64,000 bases of DNA from Theocolax elegans (taxonomy: Eukaryota; Arthropoda; Insecta; Hymenoptera; Cerocephalidae). Under the pieces are notes generated by a model, which was not told the origin of the DNA, searched no databases, and was given only the letters and a program-made list of their open reading frames with translations. The position numbers were made by a program, and so were the translations under genes. Positions 37,983 to 61,641 of the stretch are shown piece after piece (position 1 is the stretch's first letter; the number at the start of each line of letters is the position of its first letter). The stretch spans positions 87,261,986-87,325,985 of the forward strand of contig CM047426.1 of the NCBI GenBank assembly GCA_026168455.1, in the 5' to 3' direction.

Positions 37983-40900
37983 ATGATGGTAAGTCTCATT
38001 CGTGGCCTCATTTATACAGAGATATTTTATATGTATATACGATTACATTTTTAGTTTCATTTTTCAAATTAAGTACGCGCTCGATTTGTCGCGAGTGAAA
38101 GCTTCGCTAACGAGAGATGTTCCTTATTTTTTTTTTGTCCTTTTCGTTACACGTTACGCTGCATTAGTTTTGACTTTTATTCTTTTTTTTCCTCTTTCTT
38201 TCGACTCGAGAAATTCATGCTTTCTGGAGATTGAATTATGAGTTTTGTTCTGGTGAACCCGAGGAATCGATGAAATATTATTATTCCTTATTTTTTTTAC
38301 ATTTGTACGTCTAATTAGGTACTTTCTACGTGATTTGCTTTTTTTCAGTGATTGATACATTGTACAAGAAAGTTGTAATCAAGGGGTACCCCGAGTTGAA
38401 TGTTAACCACAAATTATTACGTTTTCGTTGCAATTTCATTTTGACACTAATACGCTCGAAAATATTTGCGCGAAATGATCGATATTTTTAAACGACTGTT
38501 CTTCCTTGTACATTATACTTATTTGAATAAACGAAAATGAAAAGACTCGGAGTATGTAATATATCAAAAGTACCATCAAGTATGACAAGTAAAACACAAT
38601 CGAAGAAACGTATATTACGTGTATACACTTCAAATAAATAGGTAGTAAATCGAGTTTTATCACCGAGAGATAATTTATCACGTATACATATATATATTCG
38701 TATCATTAAAGCACATTTGCAATTCGAGTGATAGAAAAACTCTCACCGCGAAATCGAATCGTTAACTCGTTTCGCGGTGCGGTGCATCGCGACTTTCTAT
38801 GGAAATCCTTGCGTCATATAGGTATATATGCGATACGCAACGTTCGTGAAGCGATGATGCATCTGAGATGCGCGCGACCGACTTGATATACATCTCTTAT
38901 GTACTGTATATATCTATTGCTAAATTCTTACCGTTTGCAATGGATGTTCCTGTATGAAGGCGAACTTGAAAAGACCCCGTATATTTATACGGATTGTTCT
39001 TACATTGCGCAATTACATTACATTTTTTTTATAATCTTCTTTTTACGCAAGTAGTTCGCGGTATTACTTTTCTTCTCTTATTTCAGAAAATATATCGCGT
39101 ATGCAGAGAGAATAACCGAAGTCTTGGGGAAATATTCAATTTACGTCATACAAGAATGTCGAGATACTGTGTGTAAATGTAAAGATTATTATGAATAATG
39201 CAAATTATTATGTTACTTAGATCATAGCGTTACTTAGAATACTTTTTTTTTTATCTGTGTAGCAGTATACCTTGACATTTTACTTTAATTTTTGTTGTAA
39301 TGTAGACTATTTTTTTTTCTAAGGGCAATTTATTTATTACAATTTATTAACGCATTAATATTAATTTTTCATATCATAATTATTGTTCCAGGTAGGGACT
39401 GTACAAATTTTAAACGTAATAAATAATACGTCATGATAAAATTTATACTTTTAAATTTTATATCGACATCTATTGACATTTTAAATCATCTAAGTTATAA
39501 ATGATTTCTAAATCACTATACTTATATATCTATGGTAATAAATCTTAAATCTCGTGTTGGTTTACAATTTAATCAGATCTTATAGATTTTTTTTCGTAAA
39601 TTCGTACAAACATATTGGGTTTATCAAAATATAACTATACAAATTATATACGCATGCATTAGCTCATCTAGAACATAATTCAAATTGATAATAAAGTTCA
39701 AAAAAACCATAAAGTATAATTAATAATAGTCGGTGTCGGTAAAATACTGTTTGAATAGCTGTGTGTGTGTGTGTGCATATATCGTAAATCACGATATAAA
39801 CCTTCTCGCGCAAATCCTCGAGAATAAACGCGTCCTCGTACATTTTCCAGGCACTGGTTTTGCTTCTCTGTTTATACGCTCGTTTAATGCCTCGCGCGCG
39901 GAAACGAGAACAATACAATGAGACTTTCGTTGCTGTGTATATACCTATATATATGTATACTTTTATACACTAATGCACACAAAATACATAGACGCGGATT
40001 TGGCGCGTATGACGTCGAAACCTTGACGATATTTGGGTGACAATTCCTTTCAATGTACGACTTTTCGGTGTATATATATATATATATACCTTTTAATTGT
40101 AAAATATACGCGATTTCACAATTGAACGATTATGATGACTTCGATGATCGTTACACTTAGTAGTTTGCGTGTGCTACTTTTTATGCCTCTCGAGCGCATT
40201 TTGTCCTTTATGAGCACCAGTGTAACTTCACTGTGTAATTAAAAAGAACTGGTGGAATTGTTATTGGCGATTGTACATTAGCACAGATTTGTCGTAATTT
40301 AATGTTATTCTTCTTTCAGTATTTCGATGTACTTTAAAATAGTTTTTTTTTCTATAATTATATTTTACGTAATACTTTCATATCGTATATACCACAATTT
40401 TTTATTATTATTTAATTGTAGTTTCCAATTATTATTACGAGATTTTCTTTTAATGTAGTCTCTAACTAAAATAACATTGCATAAAATTTGTTTAATTTAA
40501 GGCGACCCTCGAGGAGCTCGAGCTCTACTTTTTCATAGCCTGCGGTGTAGCTGGTCTTTGTATCCTTGTGATCTTCATTCTAATCGGCATCCTGTTCGTC
40601 AAAGTGAATCGCCTCACCTCAGACGAGTGAGTATGAGAAAACAAAAGTGAAATAACCATTCAATTCATCGCGTGATTAATCTCTTGTTTCCGCGATTAAA
40701 ACCGATCGAATCGTTACGGTCTGACTCATAATCGTTTGTCGATAAGACATCTTTATTGCTATTCTTTCGTATGTATGTATAATATATACGTACATAACAA
40801 CTTCGTATTTTTTACACTTAGTGTGCAATTATTTCCTTACACTTTTCTTTTCTTACTGATGGGATATAAATATTAATTAATATATTAATATACATATAAT

Positions 40901-41662
40901 ACATGTATTATAATATTATAATTAAATTACTGTTTAATGACCTTTTACTTTCATCGCGTAATTATATTTAGATTATTATAATGTATCAAATGTTTGTTTA
41001 TACCTATATTCTATTATGTATTCAAGTTAAATTTTTTATCTTTTTACATTTGCATTTGTTTCATACGAATAAATTACAAGATTATTAGATTTACAAGTAC
41101 AAAACTAACTAAAATATTTCTGATGATTTAAAATATATATACTGTTTTTAATTTTCACTCCATAAACTTTCTTTTTCAATTTATAGTTGCTTAATGTACC
41201 TTAAATTTATTGACTTAAATCTATTAACTTAATGCTCCTGTCTGGAGAAAGTAATAAAAGACATTTTGTAAAATATCAATGATAAATATTATGTTTCTAT
41301 TGTTAATAGATTTCTTAAATTTTTTAAAAATAATTATATATATGTATATATATAATATTTATGTAAGTTTTTTTTCAAATTCTGTAATAAATTGGAAATA
41401 AAATTTAACGCATGACATTTAAATTAATTATTACATGTACCGTGATTAAAATATACTTTACTTTAACAGCTCGAATCAATTGGGAAGACAAGCAAATATG
41501 ATGGCCGAATTTTGTTACACTAACCCAACAATAGTTCCAGGCGAAGAACTTTCACGTCGTGGATTCTCAATGTATAGCGGATCTGATCATTTGATCGATG
41601 AATATGGCATTCGGAACAACAAATATTCCGGTGTGCATTACGAGACTCGTTCGAAGTTTTGA
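37983..41662 (+). CDS. Small single-pass membrane protein, family not recognised
   Basis: Three exons, 37983-37988 (ATGATG only), 40502-40626 and 41470-41662, agree in phase (0, then 2) and have good splice sites (ATG|GTAAGT, TTTAAG|GCG, GACGA|GTGAGT, TTTAACAG|CTC). They give 107 residues. The protein starts MMATLEELELYFF, runs straight into one strong hydrophobic helix (about residues 11-35, IACGVAGLCILVIFILIG) and continues as a polar tail with NRLTSDDSNQ, YTNPTIVPGEE, SMYSGSDHLIDEYG and a C-terminal RSKF. There is no cleavable signal peptide. An acidic N-terminus before the helix and a basic residue after it suggest the tail is cytosolic. Several Tyr in the tail could be modified or bound. 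Exons 2 and 3 are well supported by base composition; the two-codon exon 1 is inferred from phase and the lack of any in-frame ATG in exon 2. Confidence 0.7.
37989..40501 (+). other. Intron 1 of the small membrane protein gene
   Basis: A 2.5-kb intron without other exons that I can support. It includes a GC-rich 10-bp hairpin at 38744-38779 within a CG-rich patch (about 38740-38880), and short TG and TA runs at about 39763 and 40072. Confidence 0.5.
38744..38779. repeat. Perfect 10-bp GC-rich inverted repeat
   Basis: CACCGCGAAA and TTTCGCGGTG are exact reverse complements, 16 nt apart. The stem is unusually GC-rich for this window. It could be a protein-binding palindrome or an RNA hairpin. 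Confidence 0.6.
40627..41469 (+). other. Intron 2 of the small membrane protein gene
   Basis: An 843-bp A+T-rich intron between GTGAGT and TTTAACAG. Nothing else is seen in it. Confidence 0.6.
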
Positions 41663-42336
41663 AAAGAACTTTTATCCGATAATTTCGGGTTTATTTTTAT
41701 ATATATGTATAATTAGACGTAGTTCATGTATTTTTAAATGTACGTATATGAAAAAGTTTTAATTTATTTTATATCAATTGTTTATGTATAATTCACCGCT
41801 AGATTATACTTTTATCAGTAGTTTGTTCATTTTCTTCTGACGTCTGTATAAAAGTATACTGCGTAGCGTTGAATTACTTTATGTACGTATAAATCTATAT
41901 ATAACTATATATTTTCACGTTGTTTCTGTCTTAATATTTTATCGATTTTTAAGACATAATCGTAACCTATAACAATCTCCAGCAAACGTGCAATATTGTA
42001 ATCGCAAAATATTAAATGTATACTTTTGTAACGATGTTAATTTATGTAAGTAATCATGGTATTTAAATGCTACATTTAGGTAAATGCATGATTGCCTAAA
42101 ACTATCGAAAAAGTAACATTTATATTTTGTGAAACAAATTGATTTGTTTTAATGAAATAACTTGTAATACTAATTGTAAATATTATTGTTCAGTGTCTAA
42201 AGAGTCTGGATAGCCAAAGATATAGTCATGTTACGAAGCGGAACTATATAATTTTTATTCAAATGCGTGTTGTATGATTTATATTTTAATTAAGTGTTTA
42301 TTTGGAAACAAAGTTTACAGTGTAAATAATTGTTTC

Positions 42337-42342
42337 AATAAA
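42337..42342 (+). terminator. Candidate poly(A) signal of the small membrane protein gene
   Basis: AATAAA about 675 nt after the stop at 41662, in sequence without other plus-strand features. A further AATAAA lies about 100 nt downstream, after an A run. Confidence 0.4.
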
Positions 42343-42839
42343 TCACGAGGAAAAGAGAGAAATATTTATTTAAATATTGTTTCATCGGTATATTGTACCA
42401 TGTATCTTAGTCAATTTCTAATGTAAAAAAAAAAAGTTCATAATAAATTTAATATTTCCAAGTAATACATGGTTTTTATATGATTTGGTATAAATAGGGA
42501 AAGCGATGTTTCATAAATTTCATAAAAATAAATGTTGTATAATAAACGGTTATGAAAGGAACAATACGATGACCGAGTTAGCTGTATAATAAGGCGCCCT
42601 TTGATAAGTTCTGAAATATATAATTTTCTTTATATATACATTCATTTTTGCGATGAATATATACCTATAGGAATATATTATAATTAAAATGTTTGAATAA
42701 ACAAACGGCACCAAAATGCATTCAAAATCCATCAAAATTCTACAAGGATCGTATCGTATAACATTCCTCAACTGCCGTGATAGAACCGATGCACAATATA
42801 CTGTAACTTCTTTACTGCCCGTAAGTTAAATTCCTAAAC

Positions 42840-43090
42840 GGGCGACTTAACCAGGTTGCAACCCCGACACCGAGTGAACGGGACCGTCGTAACGCGCCTC
42901 GTTTTCACCCCTCTTTTCGACATCGAGGGTGGGAGCGACTCGGAGTGGGATAGGCCGTAATTGGTATAAAATCATCGAGCAAACACATCGGACAAGACAG
43001 CCCGAGGGGTCGTGGGCGGCGTTACGTGCCGTTGTCCTGGTTACGCAACATCCCTCCGACTTCCTCTCTCTCTCCCTCTCCCTCCCGTTT
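42840..43090. promoter_or_regulatory. GC-rich patch with a TATA-like box
   Basis: A 250-bp CpG-rich patch in A+T-rich DNA. It contains GGTATAAAATCATCG near 42963, resembling a TATA box, and a CT-rich stretch after it. It may be the promoter of a non-coding transcript or an enhancer; no downstream coding exon was found. Confidence 0.3.
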
Positions 43091-45781
43091 TAATTCTGTC
43101 TTTCTTCAACTCGAAGGAATCGCCCGTTTATGAACTCTAACTCTTGTTCATTTTCCTTTTTTACATTTATACAATACTTTTTTCTCAGTTGCTAGAATAT
43201 TTGCTTTATTTTAAAATTTGGTGCTCACGGAGTTTTTTTACTTTTAATCGCACCTCTTTTACGCGTTATAAGTTGTACGATTTTCAGTTGTGCAATGGTG
43301 GTTGAATTCAAGCACCGCCCTCCATTTTCATTCTAATACTCATTCGCAGTGCCTATAAATTTACGTTTAATGTGGTAGTGATAGGTCACAAATATAATCC
43401 CGATAAAAAATTATTGCAAAAAAAATCGAGGATTTTATTAGCCTATGTATTTCCAAGAGTATATATACCGCAACGAACTAGACATTGTATGTATAAAGTT
43501 TAAAAGCACATACTGAAAAGTAAAAGTTTAGTTTTGATTTAAGAGCACGTGGCTTATACTTTCTCAACCAATCCTATGAAAATACAAGTGTTCGAAAAAA
43601 TAAAAGACATTCTTAAATCTGATCCTTAGAGTGTTAACCCGTAGTATAGGTACATAATCGTATTCGTGAAACTCGCGCATCCCCCCTTGTTGAATTCTCG
43701 AAGCCAAGTGTTTTTACAGTGCACGCAGTACGTCGAGTGTTTGATTTAAATTCGAGCGTCTATTATTACCAAAAATCCAGTTGATGCGCTTAATCGCCTT
43801 TGGATTATTGGACCAGTTTTACATCACGCGTACAAATCGAGTGCATATGCCTGTACTTCCCCTGCTCTAATAGAAAGTTTCACTTCGAATAATATCCCTT
43901 TAATATTCTCTACGTACTTTACAATAGGATATGCATTTTTTAATATTTATTTTTTATATTGTATTTATTTTTGTAAAATTATAATGTATATTATCTAAAT
44001 TATATATATATATATATATATATGAAGGACAATTAATTCAAATTATATTTAAGTAATTATATAAACATGTGGAGCCATGAGAAATTTGAATTTGTTTTAC
44101 ACGAATACTAATTTTAAGGAAATATAGTGGGAATCAAATTTTAAAAAACGAACACCGTGAGGCCTTGGACTGATTTAACAACATCCTTAAACAGTATCTG
44201 AGAATTTCTTGAATTTTTTTAATTAAAAATTTGAATATGATTTTTGGGTTGGAAATATTGCTATTTTTCGTTTTACTTATTTAATATCGCGTAATCAAAT
44301 ATAATTAAAAAATATTATTTTTTCTTAAAAAAGCAAACAGTTAGGCTCTTCAAAATGTTTGAAACTTTCTTGGCAATTTCTTCAGATTTCTTAATTTTCA
44401 AAATTTTTATTCAAATAAGTAATTAGTATGTTTCGACGTGTCCTTAATTAAATATTGTTTATTTATTTAATTATTGATTTTTAATTAAATTGAAATATAT
44501 GCTGTAGGATATTTTAAAATTTTTCGTGGTTCTTTGTAAAATAAAATTAACCAAGATATAACGAATGGATGCATAATTTACTTTACACCCACATATGTAT
44601 ACGTATATAAAAACCAAGTGTAATTGTAGCCGCGAACTTAAAGTTCTCTGCTCCGTCGAAAGCTCGTAAAAATATGAGACTTACTGAAAGGTTTAAAATT
44701 TAATACATCCTTGGACCATTATACATGTGTGTGTGTATGATCTTTGCGTCCACATTGAGTAATACTCAAAAATAAAGAGAAGTATATCAGTACCAAGTGA
44801 AAATTATTTCCATATCTCCCCCTGCAGATTATTTTGTTCATATTTTAATTTATTGTTAGTTTCAGTTTATTAAAAAATTGAAAAGGTAAATTTTATCCTT
44901 TATTTTTATTTAAATATTTTATTAATAGCGCAGTGATTAAAAATATATTATTTACCGCGGCAACATATTATTCAATAACAGATTTATGAAAATATGTAAG
45001 ATAATATATTCTTAACAAAATCAATTTATATTTCAACAAAAGCAATTTATGTTCATGCATATACCTGTATTAAAATAATAATCAAATAACTCAAATGTGT
45101 ATTGCCTTGTATGAATAGTCGCATAAAACATATATTATAAAACTAAAATTGCATAGAATAGATCACCCACTTGAATTGACAAAAATGTAAACCTATTGTT
45201 TCCACCTACAACTCTCTAATATTCAGAAAGTCTTTGCTATATATGCTGTCAGAGTACAGTAGCATATTTCCTTGTGAAAAAAATACGTATACGTATTATG
45301 TTGTACACCTCTACAGTTTTCTCACATTACACGACAAACAATCCTTTGGCCACGATGTCTTTCTTTCCCTGGGTGGTACCGATACCTCCTGCTGAAGTCA
45401 CGTGGACGCTCCGCGGGCGGCGATGATTTTAACGAGAGGCACACGTTCGGATGACCGAGAACGCCCTCGGTGACTTCTTTCGAGGTTCCTTTTTCGTACG
45501 TATATAGGGTTCGATTCATTGTACGTATATAATCTATAGGGTTGCGCTTGCTGTATCAATTGGATATACAGTTATTTCTTAAGGGCTTCTGTATATAATT
45601 CAGATGTTTCTTGCTTCGTATCACATTATTTTTTTCTTTTAATTCAAAAAGCTCTTTTTTCCTTAGTACATATACTAGTGAAAAAAAATATAGTAAATTT
45701 ATTATAATCTTTCTAAACTATATTTTAAAATATTTCGTATCGGAGAAAAAAATGTAAAAAATGTATCGATATTTACATGTA

Positions 45782-46037
45782 CACTGAGAAAAAAGTTGAA
45801 CTAAAAATTACAATATTGTCTAGTAATGCGCAGACAGACTGACGTAATCCAAAAATTTACCATAGTGTATAATAAAATTTACTAGAAAGTTATTAATTTT
45901 TCCGACAATTCTGGTATAATATTTACTACAAGTTCAGTAAAATTTATTATAAACTATGGTCAATTTTTGGATTGTGTCAGTCTGTCCCTGCATTAACAGA
46001 CAACATTGTAATTTTTACTATAACTTTTTTCTCAGTG
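45782..46037. mobile_element. Palindromic MITE with TA target-site duplication, 256 bp
   Basis: The element starts CACTGAGAAAAAAGTT and ends with its exact reverse complement. The arms remain alike for about 120 nt each: AAAAATTACAAT, GACAGACTGAC, AATCCAAAAATT and CCATAGT recur in both in the same order. It is flanked by TA on each side (45780-45781 and 46038-46039), the duplication typical of Tc1/mariner-type insertion. It has no coding capacity, so it must depend on a transposase elsewhere. Confidence 0.85.
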
Positions 46038-47979
46038 TAGCTTAATAAGACATTTTTGTTTTTTTTTGTGTGCAAAGTCACATTCGTCTAATTAAAAAAT
46101 AATCAAGCTCCAATTGACCGAGACTGACTAAACTCCACAATATTATACGAGTTCTCATTATGTCGCAATAATCGCGTATCAGTGTAGACAATTAAGCCGG
46201 TTACGGTATAAAAACATATATAGCTCGATGACTGATCGCACAAAGCTTGGCACGTGGCCCCATTTGGGGGCACCACGCGGCGTGTTCCTTTTCCTCCCTT
46301 GACAATCGTACATATCCGGCTCTCCCTCTCTCTCTCTCTCTCTCTCCTCTCTTTCTCATCCATTGTCCCTGTGGATCGACAATTAAACCGTTGTTCGCCC
46401 GCGGGTTTCTCTTTCTGATACTTGCGATCGCGCAAAACTATTTTTTTTTTCAAATCGTGGGATCGAGGTTTTAAATTCTACGAGGGGTGTGCGAATATTT
46501 TCTTTTTCTCATGTATGTAAGCATACACGCGCGGAGGCTTCTCTACGTCGTTTGTGACTTTCAGTGTGTAAAAGTAGAGAAATTAAAAAAATAATTTGAC
46601 TATTCATAAAATTGTAAATAACTAAAACAAAATAATAAATAACAATCGCATTAATTACGGAAATTCCAGCAGCTCGGAGGTTGAATGTTTGAACTAATTC
46701 AATCTAGTACTCGGTGCATCCCTCAATAATAGTCGGTGTTCACACGTCGTAAAACTGGCAAATAGTATAATTCGGTATTATTAAACCCAAACGTTTGACC
46801 TGCCGCGATTACGGGGTAAGTGTATATATATATATACGAACGAGCGCGATGACTCTCTTTCTGCATCCACGCGAATAGGGCTAAAACCCTCAAAGTTTGG
46901 GGATTTCCCCACAATCGTTGAAAATCCGTTCTACGGGGGGTGCCCATCATTTCCTTAGCAGGTAGTCGCATTCACTGCGGGTAAACACCAGTCGACCAAG
47001 TACCTGCTGTCTTCTTTTATCGTATATATACAGTCGTAAATAAATCCCGACCAGATGTGAAGATCGACGTTACGAGCTTTTCTACTTTATCTATATCCTT
47101 AGTTTTATGTTTCAATGTGAATTGTTTAGATACTTTGTCAGAATTGATAATCAAAGTTTAGATTTTAGTAATACCATCTTAGTAAAGTCGGGTACAGTTT
47201 TATATCAAGTAAGTTAAAAATAAATAATTCAATCTTATTTCCTCTATTTTTAGACTTTTATAGCAAATACTCAGAACTTTGAATTTGTTTTTCTTAAAGT
47301 AATATATATATATAATTTAATCGTAAATGTTGATATATATGTTTGAAAGAAATATGGAGACATGTGATGTAATTGTCACACCCATTAATTTGATTACCAA
47401 CGAGATTTGTATCCCTTATTTTTGGAATATTTGGAGGGTGCGTACAAATTAATCCTGAAAAATGACGGTATCCAAAATTACCCCAGATCTCACACTTTTT
47501 TTCGGATATTCGTATCTGACTCAACGTTACACTGATTTTCCAAAAAAAAATATTATTGACACTTAATACTATTAATAAAACAATAAGGAAATGTTAGTAA
47601 TAAATAAAATAAAAACGCAAAATTGACAACGAAAAATTGCACATCGAACGATTAATAAAATTGTCTAAATAGTGAATTATTTTGGAAATAAAAAAATGGA
47701 AAACAATATGTATGTTCGTATACAAAAAAATTTATTTAAATTGTAAAAATTTCATTACTAATTGTAAATTTTTTCGTTTTAATATATTCACTGTGTGCGT
47801 ATTTACCATATAGTTAATTGTGAAATTAATTTAATAGTTCAACTGAGCGTCTCGTAATCGTTTGATCTTTTGATTAAAGTATATGTAAGTATATATATTT
47901 AGATAAATTGTGTGAAAGTAAAATAATAAAAAGATACGTATTCAGAGGAAAATATGATATATTCTCGGCGTACAGGCAC

Positions 47980-49695
47980 CGTACCGCGTAAATTCATACT
48001 TTTACAATATTTACAAGACTTAAATAACGTCGGCCTAAATCCATAGGTTACTTTAACTTCGCTATATAAATGTCACACTCGTACTTTACATTAAATATAA
48101 ATAATAATCCTGTATGTATAATATAATAAATACAATATGTATATTAAGTATGCCATCGTAATAAGTACAGTCGAATTATTGTATTACGGAAACATAATGG
48201 TAGAATTTTGGGTGATCACTTTTGATACAAGGAGCTGGGTTTATTTTTTATCGAACTAACGATAGCTAGATAACGATGTAAAATTAAACAAATCAATACA
48301 CACCGTAATTAATTTAAATTGTATATATGTGTGCGTATACTAAATACAAATTATAATAATTAACTTCGACTAATTACTAATCTTGTGTGTTTCGCATTAT
48401 AAAATAGAAGTGTTTATAAGTAAGTCGATAACAAACGAAAGAAAAAAAATCACTCAACCCAACTCCGGTATCGGAGATATCTTCTTTTAATTATACTATA
48501 GTAATTCGAAATGTTCTATTTACAATATTTCAAATAATGATTTCTACATGCATATTTTAATTATTTAAATAATAGTAAGTGAGAGGTTTTACTAACGATA
48601 TTAAAACGTTAATAAAAGATAATTTCTTTGGTCGGTTGGCATAAGCACCGGTCAGTCTTCGGGTTTATATAAAATATGTACATGTCCTATGATTTCTAAT
48701 AGTTAAATTACTAACGATCAAAACTCACCTATTTACATTAGAAAAATCTAGTAACTAGAAACATTTTTCGATTATGTACAACCGTCAAAGTCGCAAAGTT
48801 CTTGTAACATTCTCGATAATTAAGATTATCGTTCAATATCGAATGCCTTGTTACTTTCGCAGATCGAAAAATAAGATTATTACAACAATTTTGATCGATT
48901 AAAAATGATCGAATTGGGATTTCGTTGAACACTATACCTTTTTTTTTCCTTTTTATACGATGCTGATAGTAATTAGCTCGATTTGACATTACAGCTTTAA
49001 CTGTCGCGACCAGCGCGAATATTAATAAAGTGATAATTACAAACATTGTTTAATTTTTCTTTTTAAATTTCTTCCCTTTTGGATCCTCGAAATTATTGTT
49101 TTTCGTTATCCGCATTTTCGATTATTATTTTTAGACTTAACGACGCTTCCACCGTTTTATTTTGTTTCTTAATACGTGGCGCTTGAAAAACGCGATCAGC
49201 TGATTATCACAGCGCACTGAGATTCAAATGAAGTGTCATTTTGTCGATAATTGAATAGCTAGACTAACAAGAGACAAAAAAAAAGAGAGAGAAAAAAAAA
49301 ATTGTGGACTAAAAATATTGTGATCTATGATAATTCCCTTAGGTTACGCTAGTACCTGCTAATCACATTTGTAAATTTCACTAACGCTCTAGATAACTAT
49401 AGTGACTTTTGCGTATCGTCAAAACAATCGTCACTTTAAAGTTTATGCACGACTACGACTATTATCTCTTCGTACTTTGTAAGATCCTCTCGTATGATAA
49501 TTTGTACGCATTGGATTAAAAAGGCGCGTATAGTAGGGTACGCGGTGATTACTCGATACCGATTACCACAACCAGGGAAAATCTCGTGAAGAAATTAATC
49601 CGCCATACTCAAAAAACCCTAAGCCTCTTGAGTACCCGCTCGTCCGTGATCTCAGGCTGCGACGTTTGCGTAACATCGTAGCACGTGGCCTGCTG
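47980..49695 (-). other. 3' flank and probable 3' UTR of sim
   Basis: Sequence downstream of the sim stop. A minus-strand AATAAA at 48240-48245 is one of several possible poly(A) signals. A 102-codon minus-strand frame (49046-48738) starting MFVIITLLIFALVATVKA lies here; see the findings. Extent of the UTR cannot be fixed from sequence alone. Confidence 0.35.

Positions 49696-61641
<11,946 letters not shown>

Larger units (their letters stand above)
42343..47979. other. Intergenic region between the small membrane protein gene and sim
   Basis: No gene that I can support. It holds GC-rich patches at about 42840-43090, 45330-45530, 46240-46460 and 46780-46990, a TA microsatellite near 44005 and the palindromic element at 45782-46037. 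The GC-rich patches have no flanking splice signals that I trust and no recognisable peptide. Confidence 0.5.

Noticed and set aside
46103..46474. Overlapping frames on both strands in a GC-rich patch with a CT run
   Set aside because: Low-complexity RERERE/SLSLSL content and no splice context; no gene can be supported.
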